From: Candidatus Ribeiella danica
GTDB taxonomy: Bacteria; Chloroflexota; Chloroflexia; Chloroflexales; Roseiflexaceae
DNA length: 64,000 bases
Assembly: GCA_016717335.1 (NCBI GenBank)
Contig: JADKFS010000019.1
Location: 310,001 to 374,000 of the forward strand
Direction: 5' to 3'
Part shown: in pieces, positions 45,316 to 54,532 of the stretch
How positions within the stretch are numbered: the stretch's first letter is position 1
Layout of the letters: every line of letters starts with the position of its first letter
The notes under the pieces: generated by a model
Database searches by the model: none
What the model saw: the letters and a program-made list of their open reading frames with translations, nothing else
Told to the model about the DNA's origin: nothing
Program-made: the position numbers and the translations under genes

Positions 45316-46935
45316 ATGGAAACCGCCTCAACACCCTCGTCAAATCCATCAATAGAAGCAGTGCCGCTTGAGACCAAGCCGCGCGAGAAGCATAGCTCGA
45401 CCAGCCGCCAGATCCGTGGCTCGAGCCTGATGTTGGTCGGCCGGGCTCTCTCGATGGCTGTGACGTTCGGTATCCAGGTGCTCATCGTCCATCATCTCAC
45501 AAAGGCGAACTATGGCGCGTTTGCCTATGCGCTCTCATTTGTTACCCTTGGTCAAACACTTGCGACCTTTGGCCTTGATCGCGCGATTACTCGATTCGTG
45601 CCGATCTATCACGAGCGCAAAGACTACGATCGCATGTTCGGCACTATGCTGATGGTGCTCGGCACAGTCATATCACTTGGATTGTGTGTGGTCTTGTTGG
45701 CATACATTTTTCAGGGATTAATTTCACAGTCACTGCTCGGCAATCAGGAGACGAACAAGCAACTGGTGCTGTCGTTGCTGCTGATTTTGATCGGTATGGC
45801 ACCGATGGAGGCGCTTGATGATCTGATCGAGGGCCTGACGGCAATTTTCGCGAGTCCGCGCTCGATCTTCTTTCGCAAGTATATCCTTGCACCGGGCCTT
45901 AAGCTGTCGGTCGTGCTCGTGCTCATCGGCAGCGGTAGCGATGTCTTCTTTCTAGCAGGCGGCTATCTGTTCGCTAGCGCTCTCGGTGTTACCGTATATA
46001 TCACAGTGCTCGTTCGTGTTTTGCGCAAGCAGAAGTTCTTTAATCACTTTCGCCTCAGCAGCCTGGTTTTTCCGGTGCGCGAGGTGTTTGCCTTTACCAT
46101 ACCGCTGCTCACTTCAGATCTGGTGTTCGTGCTGATGAGCTCGTCGGACGCTGTGCTGCTGGAGCATTTCCGAAATACGACCGAGGTTGCCGCCTTTCGA
46201 GTTGTGCAGCCGGCGGCGGTGCTCAATCAGTTCGTGCTGCAGAGTTTCACGTTGCTGTTCACCCCAATCGCGTCGCGTCTGTTCGCACGGAACGACCGCG
46301 AGGGCATCAACAGCCTGTACTGGCAGACGGCGATCTGGGTATCAATGTTCTCGTTCCCAATCTTTGCAATGACCTTCTCGCTGGCGCACCCGCTGACTGT
46401 GCTGCTGTATGGGCAGCGCTACGAGGAATCGGCGATCATCCTGTCGCTGTTGTCGTTTGGCTACTATTTCAATGCCGCGCTTGGCTTCAATGGGCTGACG
46501 CTCAAGGTATATGGCAAGTTGAAATACATCGTGGCGATCAATATCTTCGCCGCGGTTATTAACGTCGTGATCAATCTTTTGCTCATACCCCGCTTTGGCG
46601 CCCTTGGCGCAGCCTGCGGTACATGTGGCACGATGATACTGCACAATATTCTCAAGCAGACAGGCCTGCGCTTTGGCACGGGGATCAGCCTGTTTGAGAA
46701 GCGGTATCTCAAGGTCTACATCAGCATCGCCGTGGGCGCGGCGGGCCTGCTGCTGCTGCAGACCGTACTGCCGGCCAACTATTCGCCGAAGCAGCCGTAC
46801 ATCTACATCAGCTTTGCGATCGCCGCGGCGGTGGCGGCCGTAGTCGTGGGAATAAATCGAAAGTCGCTGAATATCGGGCAGACGTTTCCGGAGCTGCTGA
46901 AGATCCCGCTGGTACGGCGGGTGTTTGGGGAGTAG
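45316..46935 (+). CDS. Wzx-type polysaccharide flippase
   Basis: 539 residues. After a polar 35-residue N-terminus, RGSSLMLVGRALSMAVTFGI begins the first of about 14 hydrophobic segments of the MATE/PST (RfbX) fold. Typical stretches are TKANYGAFAYALSFVTLGQT, ATFGLDRAITRFVPIYHERK and LIPRFGALGAACGTCGTMIL. It should move the lipid-linked repeat unit across the membrane. AAGG lies upstream of the ATG. It completes a Wzx/Wzy/Wzz set with its neighbours. Confidence 0.92.
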   Translation: METASTPSSNPSIEAVPLETKPREKHSSTSRQIRGSSLMLVGRALSMAVTFGIQVLIVHHLTKANYGAFAYALSFVTLGQTLATFGLDRAITRFVPIYHERKDYDRMFGTMLMVLGTVISLGLCVVLLAYIFQGLISQSLLGNQETNKQLVLSLLLILIGMAPMEALDDLIEGLTAIFASPRSIFFRKYILAPGLKLSVVLVLIGSGSDVFFLAGGYLFASALGVTVYITVLVRVLRKQKFFNHFRLSSLVFPVREVFAFTIPLLTSDLVFVLMSSSDAVLLEHFRNTTEVAAFRVVQPAAVLNQFVLQSFTLLFTPIASRLFARNDREGINSLYWQTAIWVSMFSFPIFAMTFSLAHPLTVLLYGQRYEESAIILSLLSFGYYFNAALGFNGLTLKVYGKLKYIVAINIFAAVINVVINLLLIPRFGALGAACGTCGTMILHNILKQTGLRFGTGISLFEKRYLKVYISIAVGAAGLLLLQTVLPANYSPKQPYIYISFAIAAAVAAVVVGINRKSLNIGQTFPELLKIPLVRRVFGE

Positions 46936-46949
46936 AAAGGGCGAACCGC

Positions 46950-48818
46950 ATGCTCGATACAACGCTGACAACCGAGTTCGTGCCTGGCACCAATGTCAAG
47001 GGCGAGGTCGCAGGGGCGAACTGGCTGTTCTTGTTGCCGGACTTCGCGCTCGATCGGGTGGTCTGTTTTGGCCTGGTGGCGCCCGCGAGCCTTGCTGCGG
47101 TCGCTCGGATGGCGGGCGAGGTGCTCGTGCTGGCCGAGGGCGAGTCGATCTCTCGGGAAGTCGCCGAGATTAGCCATAAATATCGCCTGTTCAACGTCCG
47201 AATGGTTCAGGGCGCGAGCGTGCTGCCTGATGGCAGCGCCTCACTCGTGCTCGTCACCGACGAGGCGCTGCGCAGCCTGGCCCGCGACCCGATCGCGGTG
47301 GCCGAACTCCAGCGCGTGCTGCAGCCGGAAGGACTGCTGTACTTCGAGCACAACGGCGTGCTGGGCCGAGAAGATGCGATCCGCCGCCTCTCTGCCGTGC
47401 TGGGTGAGGCGCAGCGCTTCTGGTTGACGCCGCTGGGCGGCGAGATGCACACAGCGGTGCCGGACCAGGACAAGGCGACGATCGAGTACTTTCTGCGGCA
47501 TGGCCTGACGAGTCGCTCGGTCAACCTGAGCGCGCTCAAGCACGCCGTTCGTGCAAATCTGCAGCCGCAGGCACGCGGCGGCGCGGCGCCCGGCCCGCAG
47601 GGGCCTACGGCAGCTCCGCGGGGTAAGTCCAAGCGTGGCCTGAAGACGCGCGCCAAGCGCGCGGTTCGGACGACGCTGGCCTCACTGTTCAATACGGTCC
47701 AGGGAGCTTTCGACGGCGCGGAGCAGCAGCTCATTGGGAGCACGCTGCTCGGCGGGGTCGCACGGCGCTACGGTGTGCTGGTCGGCGGCGCGCCGTCGCG
47801 GCTGACCGAGCAGCCGCCGCGCTACCTGCGCGAGATTGCGAGCGCCGCCGGCGTGGATATCGCGCATCACCGCTGGGGCCTATCGGCGCGCGGCGAGTAC
47901 AGCTCGCGCAAAGTGCTGGTGTTTCTCTTCAACCATGCGGACGAGACGCCTGAGTATATCGTCAAGATGACCCGTGACCGGGCGCTCAACCCTCGCCTGG
48001 AGAACGAGCATCGCGCGCTTGCGCTGCTGGCGGAGATGGGGGTCGGCGACCGGGAGACATTGCCGCAAGTGGCGTTTTTTGGCCACCACAATCACCTGGC
48101 GGTGCTGGGCGAGACGATCGTCGATGGCGTACCGTTCGAGCGCCGCGCGAGCGCGGCGGCGGACTGCGTCTACGCGCATGACGCGATCCGCTGGCTCACG
48201 GAGCTAGGTGCGAAGACGGCCGATCGCGCGGGCGCGACGCCGGCCGACGTCGCTGCAGGGCTTGGATCGCTGCTCAGGCGCTTTGTGGAGATCTACCGGC
48301 TGACCGAGACGGAGCAGGCATTCCTTGAGGCGCAGGTGGCGACGCTTGGCGAGAGCCGGAGTGCTTTCCCTCTGGTGTTTCAGCACGGCGACCCCGGAAC
48401 GTGGAACGCTGTGGTTACGCCGGCGGGGCATAGCGCATTCCTGGACTGGGAGGCCGCCGAGCCACAGGGGATGCCGCTGTGGGATCTGTTCTATTTCGTG
48501 CGCACATATGGGGCGTGGTCCTTGCGCACCGCAATCGCCGGTGATGTGACGAAAGGCTTTGTGCCGCAGTTCCTGGCGCCCTCGCCCTTCCAGTCGATGC
48601 TCGTTGACGCGACGGCGCGCTACTGCGCGCGGGTTGGGGTGCCCGAGCAGTTCGTCGAGCCGCTCTTCTACACCTGCTGGATGCACCGCGCGCTTAAAGA
48701 GTCGACCCGGCTATCGCCCCATGTACTCGATCGTGGTCACTACGTCAATGTGCTGCGCGCCAGCATCGCGCGGCGCGACGATCTGCATGCCTTGTTTGCT
48801 CTGGCCGCAGCTGTGTGA
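46950..48818 (+). CDS. Degenerate methyltransferase-like domain fused to APH-fold kinase
   Basis: 622 residues. The first 190 have a methyltransferase-like layout (VVCFGLVAPASLAAVARMAG, ELQRVLQPEGLLYFEHNG) but no glycine-rich SAM loop, so this half may be inactive. A basic, proline-rich linker (about 200-235) leads to an APH-fold kinase. Its catalytic loop is VFQHGDPGTWNAVV (about 475-488), with FLDWEAAEPQGMPLWDLFYF carrying the metal aspartate. The substrate is unknown. It is the second APH-like kinase in this cluster. The start at 46950 follows GAAAGGG and lies 14 nt after the flippase. Confidence 0.72.
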   Translation: MLDTTLTTEFVPGTNVKGEVAGANWLFLLPDFALDRVVCFGLVAPASLAAVARMAGEVLVLAEGESISREVAEISHKYRLFNVRMVQGASVLPDGSASLVLVTDEALRSLARDPIAVAELQRVLQPEGLLYFEHNGVLGREDAIRRLSAVLGEAQRFWLTPLGGEMHTAVPDQDKATIEYFLRHGLTSRSVNLSALKHAVRANLQPQARGGAAPGPQGPTAAPRGKSKRGLKTRAKRAVRTTLASLFNTVQGAFDGAEQQLIGSTLLGGVARRYGVLVGGAPSRLTEQPPRYLREIASAAGVDIAHHRWGLSARGEYSSRKVLVFLFNHADETPEYIVKMTRDRALNPRLENEHRALALLAEMGVGDRETLPQVAFFGHHNHLAVLGETIVDGVPFERRASAAADCVYAHDAIRWLTELGAKTADRAGATPADVAAGLGSLLRRFVEIYRLTETEQAFLEAQVATLGESRSAFPLVFQHGDPGTWNAVVTPAGHSAFLDWEAAEPQGMPLWDLFYFVRTYGAWSLRTAIAGDVTKGFVPQFLAPSPFQSMLVDATARYCARVGVPEQFVEPLFYTCWMHRALKESTRLSPHVLDRGHYVNVLRASIARRDDLHALFALAAAV

Positions 48819-48897
48819 CACAATATGGCTCTTGTGTGCCTACAGTGTATGGTGGGGGTCTGGGGCCGGCTTTGCCGCCAGGCCCCTACGTTTTGCT

Positions 48898-50457
48898 ATG
48901 AATCTACAGAATAGTGTGATCCGGCGCCAAGCGGCGCTTTCTTATCTCTGTGCAGCAATCGTGCTCGCGAGCCTGCTCCTCTCGGCATGCGCGGGCGAGC
49001 CGCCGTCGGCGCCCAATCCCTCGGCGCAGCCCACGCTCGCCGCTCCGACGACCGGCGCCGCGACTCTGCAGCCGCAGGCGACGCCACAACCGCGCCCGGC
49101 TGCCTCGCTGCCAACCGGAACGGCCGCGCCGGCCCTGGCGAATGTCGACTTCCTAGCCCTGAAGACGCTGGCGCGCGGCTACCTGACGACGCCCAACGAG
49201 CTGCGACGAACCGCCGCGCTGGCTCGATCGGGGAGCGAGCCGTATGAGATCGCCGTGAAGCGCGAGCTCGACTATGCCGAGAAGGCGCTCGACGAGCGCG
49301 ACCTGGAGGTTCCAGACACGCTCAAGTTCAGCGACGACATCGACAAGCCGGCCTACCTGTCGGTCGGCTCAAAGTACGTCTATGCCTGGGCGATCGCCTA
49401 CAACCTGCTGCGGGACAGCGACCCGGCGCAGGCGGAGATCTACGCGGAGCGGGCCCGCACGCTGATTATGGGCATGCCCGAGCGCGACATTCAGGTATCG
49501 AGCTACCTGCGCAACACGCGCCTGAACATCGCGGTGTTCATCGAGAATTTTGTCTACGCGGCCGATCTGCTCGCGGACTGGACGCCGTACGGGCAAGACA
49601 AGCCGTTCGGCGAGAGCGCCGACGCGCAAACGCTCAAGAAATGGCTCGGCGCGGTGATCGTCCGGTACCCCTACAATGCCGCGCATACGCGCGTGAACAA
49701 CTGGAGCGCCTGGGGCCGCCTGAGCACGGCGGTGATCGCGGACTACGTCGGCGACGCGGCGCCGCTGTACGTCCAGGGCGTCTTCAAGGATCAGAGCGAC
49801 GCCTACCAGGTCGACCCCGATCACCCGTGCGACTCGGGCGACATCGCCAGCTGCGTACAGGTGGACGCCCGCACGATGTACGCCGACGCGCTCCAGCTTC
49901 ACCTCGACATGGTCGATGGCAAGCTGAATGAGTTTAGCCTTTCGAGCTGCGACGGCAGCGGATCGAAGTCGATGATCCGCCCCGACGGCGGCATCCCCGA
50001 CGAGCTGCGCCGGCAATATACGTGTGACGCAACACGGATCGAAGACCCGTACGGCGCGGCCGCGCGCTACTCGCAGTTCGCCGTCGAGGCGATGACATCG
50101 CTGGCCGAGATCGCGTGGCGGCGGGGCGACCCCAGCCTGTACACGCATATCGACCCCGCGACCGGCCGCGGGGCGATCTACCGCAGCGTTCAGTTTTTGA
50201 TCGATAACAACGTGACGCTGACGCGCGGATCGATGCTGGAGATGCTCAACCGATTCTACAGCTACCAGGTCGGCGTCGAGCAAGACAGCGCCAAGCGCGC
50301 GGAGTTCGCGAAGCTGCTCAGCCACGATCTGCCGGGCATCCTCAAGCGCCAGGACGATTGGCCGGAGGGCACGGGGTTCGTGAGCTTCGGAACGCTGACT
50401 CATGGCTTTGCGGCCGGTGAGACACTGCGGTCGCCGCCGACTGTCGCCGTGCGCTGA
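48898..50457 (+). CDS. Alginate-lyase-like (PL5-type) lipoprotein
   Basis: 519 residues starting at the ATG at 48898. The lipoprotein signal is YLCAAIVLASLLLSAC, followed by a long Pro/Ala/Thr-rich linker. The (alpha/alpha) toroid domain shows LKFSDDIDKPAYLSVGSKYV, YAWAIAYNLLRDSDPAQAEI, then AHTRVNNWSAWGRLSTAVIA, where NNW takes the place of the NNH catalytic motif of alginate lyases, and YSQFAVEAMTSLAEIAWRRG. It probably trims or releases the exopolysaccharide at the cell surface. It is the last gene of the cluster, ahead of a terminator. Confidence 0.78.
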   Translation: MNLQNSVIRRQAALSYLCAAIVLASLLLSACAGEPPSAPNPSAQPTLAAPTTGAATLQPQATPQPRPAASLPTGTAAPALANVDFLALKTLARGYLTTPNELRRTAALARSGSEPYEIAVKRELDYAEKALDERDLEVPDTLKFSDDIDKPAYLSVGSKYVYAWAIAYNLLRDSDPAQAEIYAERARTLIMGMPERDIQVSSYLRNTRLNIAVFIENFVYAADLLADWTPYGQDKPFGESADAQTLKKWLGAVIVRYPYNAAHTRVNNWSAWGRLSTAVIADYVGDAAPLYVQGVFKDQSDAYQVDPDHPCDSGDIASCVQVDARTMYADALQLHLDMVDGKLNEFSLSSCDGSGSKSMIRPDGGIPDELRRQYTCDATRIEDPYGAAARYSQFAVEAMTSLAEIAWRRGDPSLYTHIDPATGRGAIYRSVQFLIDNNVTLTRGSMLEMLNRFYSYQVGVEQDSAKRAEFAKLLSHDLPGILKRQDDWPEGTGFVSFGTLTHGFAAGETLRSPPTVAVR

Positions 50458-50530
50458 TCGCACCGCACTGTGTTTCTCTCTATCCCCTGACAGAAGTCGA
50501 TCGCTCGCGCACGGCTGCGCTCTCTCCGCA

Positions 50531-50555
50531 CCGCCCCGCAAGGGGTGGTTTTTTT
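50531..50555 (+). terminator. Intrinsic terminator at the end of the exopolysaccharide cluster
   Basis: CCGCCCC, loop GCAA, GGGGTGG, then seven T. It lies 74 nt after the last stop. Confidence 0.85.
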
Positions 50556-50698
50556 GTGGAGCGCGTCCTGGTGCGCTAGATGCCCTCGCCCCAGCTAGTG
50601 CTTATCCTCCTCCCCTGTGGCAGGTGCGGGGCAGCGAGCGGAGCGATCCGGCGAGCGAACCGCTCAGCGGGGCACAGCCGCGTGCGTCTTCGGGCGTG

Positions 50699-50707
50699 TG
50701 CTATAAT
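50699..50707 (+). promoter_or_regulatory. Extended -10 promoter of cvpA-mutS2
   Basis: TGC followed by a consensus TATAAT, 46 bases before the ATG at 50753. Confidence 0.6.
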
Positions 50708-50752
50708 GGCACGGCGGTGCTAAACCGCCATCGTGTATGCGGAGGTGATTGT

Positions 50753-51307
50753 ATGAACGGTGTCGATCTGATATTCATCTTGGTCCTGCTCGGTGGCCTG
50801 GCGCTTGGCTTTTTTCAAGGCACCGTCAAGCTGCTTATCGCGATCATCTCGTTCTACGTGAGCATTGTCCTGGCCAGCCTGTACTTTCAGGCGCTGGGCA
50901 ATTTCTTCCGCGCCCGGTTCAACTCGTCGTCGGATGTCGGACAGGTGACGGCGTTCGCCACGGTTATGCTGCTCAGCTTTCTGCTGCTGACAATGGCCGG
51001 GCTGTATACGTTTCGCTATCTGCGCGTCCCGGTGAGCCTGGATTTCATCGATAAGATCATCGGCACCATCCTTGGGCTGCTGATGGCGGCGCTGATCATG
51101 GGCATGCTGGCGATCCTGCTGAAGGATCTATTCGTGTATCGCAGCCCGGCCACGAGCGCCTCGCTGCCGTTCGTGATCTCGATCCAAGGCGGCGTTCGCA
51201 CGTCGACCCTGGTGGCCTTTTTCGGCAACAATGTGCTGCCGCTGATCTATGGCTTTTTGCGACCGATCTTGCCGGCTGAAGCCGGTCTGATTTTCCGAGT
51301 ACAATAG
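50753..51307 (+). CDS. cvpA: CvpA-family membrane protein
   Basis: 184 residues with four hydrophobic segments (LIFILVLLGGLALGFFQGTV; KLLIAIISFYVSIVLASLYF; AFATVMLLSFLLLTMAGLY; IIGTILGLLMAALIMGMLAI). The first segment and the glycine-rich loop match the CvpA/colicin V production family, conserved envelope proteins of incompletely known role. GGAGGTGATT stands just before the ATG. The stop is directly followed by the mutS2 ATG, a pairing common in bacteria (cvpA-mutS2). Confidence 0.88.
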   Translation: MNGVDLIFILVLLGGLALGFFQGTVKLLIAIISFYVSIVLASLYFQALGNFFRARFNSSSDVGQVTAFATVMLLSFLLLTMAGLYTFRYLRVPVSLDFIDKIIGTILGLLMAALIMGMLAILLKDLFVYRSPATSASLPFVISIQGGVRTSTLVAFFGNNVLPLIYGFLRPILPAEAGLIFRVQ

Positions 51308-53821
51308 ATGCCAATTAGCGCTCAATCGCTCGACACGCTCGAGTTCCCCAAAATTCGCGACCGACTGGCGCGCCACACCGCATTCTCGGCCTCGCGCGAG
51401 CTTGCGCTGGCGCTGCTCCCCAGCACCGATCCGTATGAGATCCGCCGCCGGCTGGCGATCACCGGCGAGGCGCGCCGGCTGCTCGACGAGCGGCCCGATA
51501 CGACCATCGGCGGCGCGCGAGATATTCGCGGGCCGATCGGCCTGGCGCGCCGCGGCGGCGTGCTCGACGCGGCGACCTTTCTCGAGATCGCCAGCACGCT
51601 CTCCAGCGGGCGCCGGCTGCGGGCTCTGCTGCTCAAGATCGAGGCGACGCTGTTCCCGCTGCTGCGCGAGCTGGCCGAGCACCTGCCGAACCTGCAGGCA
51701 GTGGAAGACGCAATCGCCGCCACAATCGGCGACGACGGCACGGTGCTGGACAGCGCCAGCCCGACGCTCGGTCGGCTGCGCTCGGAGGTGCGGGTGGCCT
51801 TCGGCCGGCTGCAGGATAAGCTGCAGAACATGATTAGCTCGACGACGTACAACGACTCGCTCCAGGAGCCGATCATCACGGTGCGCAACGGCCGCTATGT
51901 CGTGCCGGTCAAGGCCTCGCACAAGCGGAACATCCGCGGCTTGGTGCACGACCAGTCGGCCAGCGGCGCGACGCTGTATATCGAGCCGATGGCGATCGTC
52001 GAGATGAACAACCGCTGGCGCGAGCTGCAGCTCGCCGAGGAGGAGGAGGTCGCGCGCATCCTGGCCGAGCTGTCGGATCGCGTCGGCGGCCACGCCCAGC
52101 AGATCGTCGCCGGCGTCGAGGCGCTGGCGGAGATCGACCTGGCCTTCGCGAAGGCCAGATATGCGCTGGAGCTGCGCTGTGTCGAGCCGGAGATTGCCGA
52201 GTGGCGCGGGGTTAGAGAGGTGGTGCCTGAGGAATCTCGCGGCGACCACGCCACACGCCCGACGTCGCTTGCTCCACTGGTGCTGACCCAGGCGCGCCAC
52301 CCGCTGCTGAACCAGGCGACAGTCGTGCCAACCGATCTCTACCTCGGCGGCGAGTTTCGCATCCTGCTGATCACCGGCCCAAACACCGGCGGCAAGACGG
52401 TGGCGCTGAAGACCACCGGGCTGCTGGCGCTGATGGCCCAGGCGGGGCTGCACATCCCGGCGGCGCTGCCGGCGCGCCTGCCCGTGTTCGCGCAGATCTT
52501 CGCCGACATCGGCGACGAGCAGAGCATCGAGCAGAGCCTCTCGACGTTCTCCTCGCACATGAGCAATATCATCCGCATCCTCAACGCGCTCGACGCGGCC
52601 AGGGCCGACTGGGAGTCGGGCGAGCCGGAGACGGCGCTAGTGCTGCTGGACGAGCTGGGCGCCGGCACGGACCCGGTCGAGGGCGCGGCGCTGGCGCGGG
52701 CGATCATCGAGCGGCTGCTCGACCTGGGCGTGCTGGGCGTGGCCACGACGCACTACGCCGAGCTGAAGGCGTTCGCCTACGCGACCGAGGGCGTGGAGAA
52801 CGGCTCAGTCGAGTTCGACGTCGAGACGCTTGCGCCGACCTACCGGCTGACGGTCGGCATCCCCGGCCGCTCGAACGCGCTGGCGATCGCGGCGCGGCTG
52901 GGCCTCGACGGGGGCCTGGTCGAGCGGGCGCGCAGCATGATGGCGCACGAGGATGTTCAGGTCGAGGATCTGCTGGCCGGCATCCACCGCGAGCGGGCCG
53001 CCAGCGCCGAGGAGCTGAAGCGAATGGAGGATCTGCGCGCCGACGCGGAGAAGTATCGCGATCGGCTCGCGGCCCAGCTGCGCGAGTTCGATCAGCGCCG
53101 CGAGGCGGAGTGGCAGGCGGCGCGCGACCAGATCGACGACGAGCTGCGCGAGGTGCGCAGCCAGCTCCGGCGACTGCGCGACGAGTTCCGCTCGGTCTCG
53201 CTGACGCGCCAGTGGATGGAGGAGGCCGAGCAGCGCCTGCAGACGGCGCAGAGCCAGGCGAAGGAGGTTCAGCAGCCGCGGCAGCCGCAGGCTGCCGCGG
53301 CGGCGGCGGCCGTCGTTGCGCCGCCGTCGGTCGCGCCACCGTCCGCGCCGCGGCCGATCCAGCCGGGCGACACTGTGCTGGTGCGCTCGGTCGGCCTGAC
53401 GGGCGAGGTGCTGACGATCGACGAGGAGGACGGCACGGCCGAGGTGCAGGTCGGCGGGTTCCGCATGCAGGCCGACCTGGCCGAGCTGCGGCGCGAGACC
53501 AAGGATGAGCGGAAGGCGAAGTCTGAGCCGCGGCGCGCCGAGCCGCAGCGCGCGAGCCTGCCGGCGGCGCCGGATGTCGGGCTGAACTTCGACATGCGCG
53601 GCTGGCGCGCGGCCGACGTGGCCGATAAGCTCGACCGCTACCTCAACGACGCCTACCTGGCCGGGCTGCCCTACGTGCGGCTGATCCACGGCAAGGGCAC
53701 CGGGGCGCTGCGCCAGATCGTGCGCGACGTGCTGACCGGACACCCGCTGGTCGCGTCGTTTGGCGGCGGCGGGCCGGACGGCGGCGAGGGCGTGACGGTT
53801 GCGCGCATGGTCGAACGATGA
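51308..53821 (+). CDS. mutS2: Endonuclease MutS2
   Basis: 837 residues. It begins with the MutS2 core (LDTLEFPKIRDRLARHTAFS; IRGPIGLARRGGVLDAATFL). The ABC-type ATPase has ITGPNTGGKTVALKTTG (Walker A) and LVLLDELGAGTDPVEGAAL (Walker B/signature), then a long coiled coil and a KOW-like segment (PGDTVLVRSVGLTGEVLTID). The C-terminal Smr nuclease domain has FDMRGWRAADVADKLDRYLN and RLIHGKGTGALRQIVRDVL. MutS2 acts in recombination control and rescue of collided ribosomes. The initiating ATG abuts the cvpA stop. Confidence 0.96.
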   Translation: MPISAQSLDTLEFPKIRDRLARHTAFSASRELALALLPSTDPYEIRRRLAITGEARRLLDERPDTTIGGARDIRGPIGLARRGGVLDAATFLEIASTLSSGRRLRALLLKIEATLFPLLRELAEHLPNLQAVEDAIAATIGDDGTVLDSASPTLGRLRSEVRVAFGRLQDKLQNMISSTTYNDSLQEPIITVRNGRYVVPVKASHKRNIRGLVHDQSASGATLYIEPMAIVEMNNRWRELQLAEEEEVARILAELSDRVGGHAQQIVAGVEALAEIDLAFAKARYALELRCVEPEIAEWRGVREVVPEESRGDHATRPTSLAPLVLTQARHPLLNQATVVPTDLYLGGEFRILLITGPNTGGKTVALKTTGLLALMAQAGLHIPAALPARLPVFAQIFADIGDEQSIEQSLSTFSSHMSNIIRILNALDAARADWESGEPETALVLLDELGAGTDPVEGAALARAIIERLLDLGVLGVATTHYAELKAFAYATEGVENGSVEFDVETLAPTYRLTVGIPGRSNALAIAARLGLDGGLVERARSMMAHEDVQVEDLLAGIHRERAASAEELKRMEDLRADAEKYRDRLAAQLREFDQRREAEWQAARDQIDDELREVRSQLRRLRDEFRSVSLTRQWMEEAEQRLQTAQSQAKEVQQPRQPQAAAAAAAVVAPPSVAPPSAPRPIQPGDTVLVRSVGLTGEVLTIDEEDGTAEVQVGGFRMQADLAELRRETKDERKAKSEPRRAEPQRASLPAAPDVGLNFDMRGWRAADVADKLDRYLNDAYLAGLPYVRLIHGKGTGALRQIVRDVLTGHPLVASFGGGGPDGGEGVTVARMVER

Positions 53822-53840
53822 CGAACAGACCGGGAGATAT

Positions 53841-53896
53841 GAGACAAGGAGACAAGGAGACAAGGAGACAAGCAGATCCTAGCTCCTTGTCTCCTT
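53841..53896. repeat. Octamer-unit hairpin (GAGACAAG) after mutS2
   Basis: Four GAGACAAG units, a CAGATCCTAG spacer, then CTCCTTGTCTCCTTT. The same octamer makes the tandem run at 5720. Confidence 0.85.
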
Positions 53897-53918
53897 TCCT
53901 CTGGCTGGGTGGATAGCG

Positions 53919-54530
53919 ATGCCTCAAACGATCATCTACATTCTGCTCTTTCTCGCGCTGGCGCTGCCGGTGCTGGGCGCAGCCACCCTGCGGGTGCTGG
54001 GGGCGCGACTGGCGATCCGGCAGCTCTACGGCGGGGCGCTGCTGATCTTCGGCATCGCGGTGCTGAGCGTCTTTCTGCTGGTCCGCAGCGCGGTGCCGAG
54101 CCTGCAGGTCGGCGGGCTATCGATCCTGCTGCCGGTCGCGGCGCCGGAAGATGCCGAGCCGGCGGCTGCGCTGCCCTCGCCCGTGGCCGATATCCCAACG
54201 GCCGGGACGGCCGCGGCGACGGCCGGGAGCACCGCGGCGACGGCCGGAACGCTTGCCAGCACGCCGACACCTATCCCTGCAACGGCGACCCCTACAGCGG
54301 CGCCGACCGCAACAGCTCTGCCGACCGAGGCGCCCACCGCCGCGCCGACCGAGGCGCCCACCGCGCCGCCACCGCCGGCTCCGCGCACGTACACCGTGCA
54401 GGCCGGCGACACACTCGCGTCGATCGCCCGGCAGTTCAATGTCACCGTGCCGGCGCTGATCGAGACCAATAAGCTCACGCCGGCGCAGGCCGACTCGCTG
54501 CGGGTGGGGCAGGAGCTGGTGATACCCTAA
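53919..54530 (+). CDS. Membrane-anchored LysM protein
   Basis: 203 residues. Two hydrophobic segments (IIYILLFLALALPVLGAATL; LLIFGIAVLSVFLLVRSAV) are followed by a 90-residue Ala/Pro/Thr-rich spacer (TAAPTATALPTEAPTAAPTE) and one LysM domain at about 158-203 (YTVQAGDTLASIARQFNVTV ... VGQELVIP). It should sit in the membrane with LysM outside, binding peptidoglycan. It is two bases upstream of the next LysM/deacetylase gene, so they probably form an operon. Confidence 0.85.
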   Translation: MPQTIIYILLFLALALPVLGAATLRVLGARLAIRQLYGGALLIFGIAVLSVFLLVRSAVPSLQVGGLSILLPVAAPEDAEPAAALPSPVADIPTAGTAAATAGSTAATAGTLASTPTPIPATATPTAAPTATALPTEAPTAAPTEAPTAPPPPAPRTYTVQAGDTLASIARQFNVTVPALIETNKLTPAQADSLRVGQELVIP

Positions 54531-54532
54531 GT

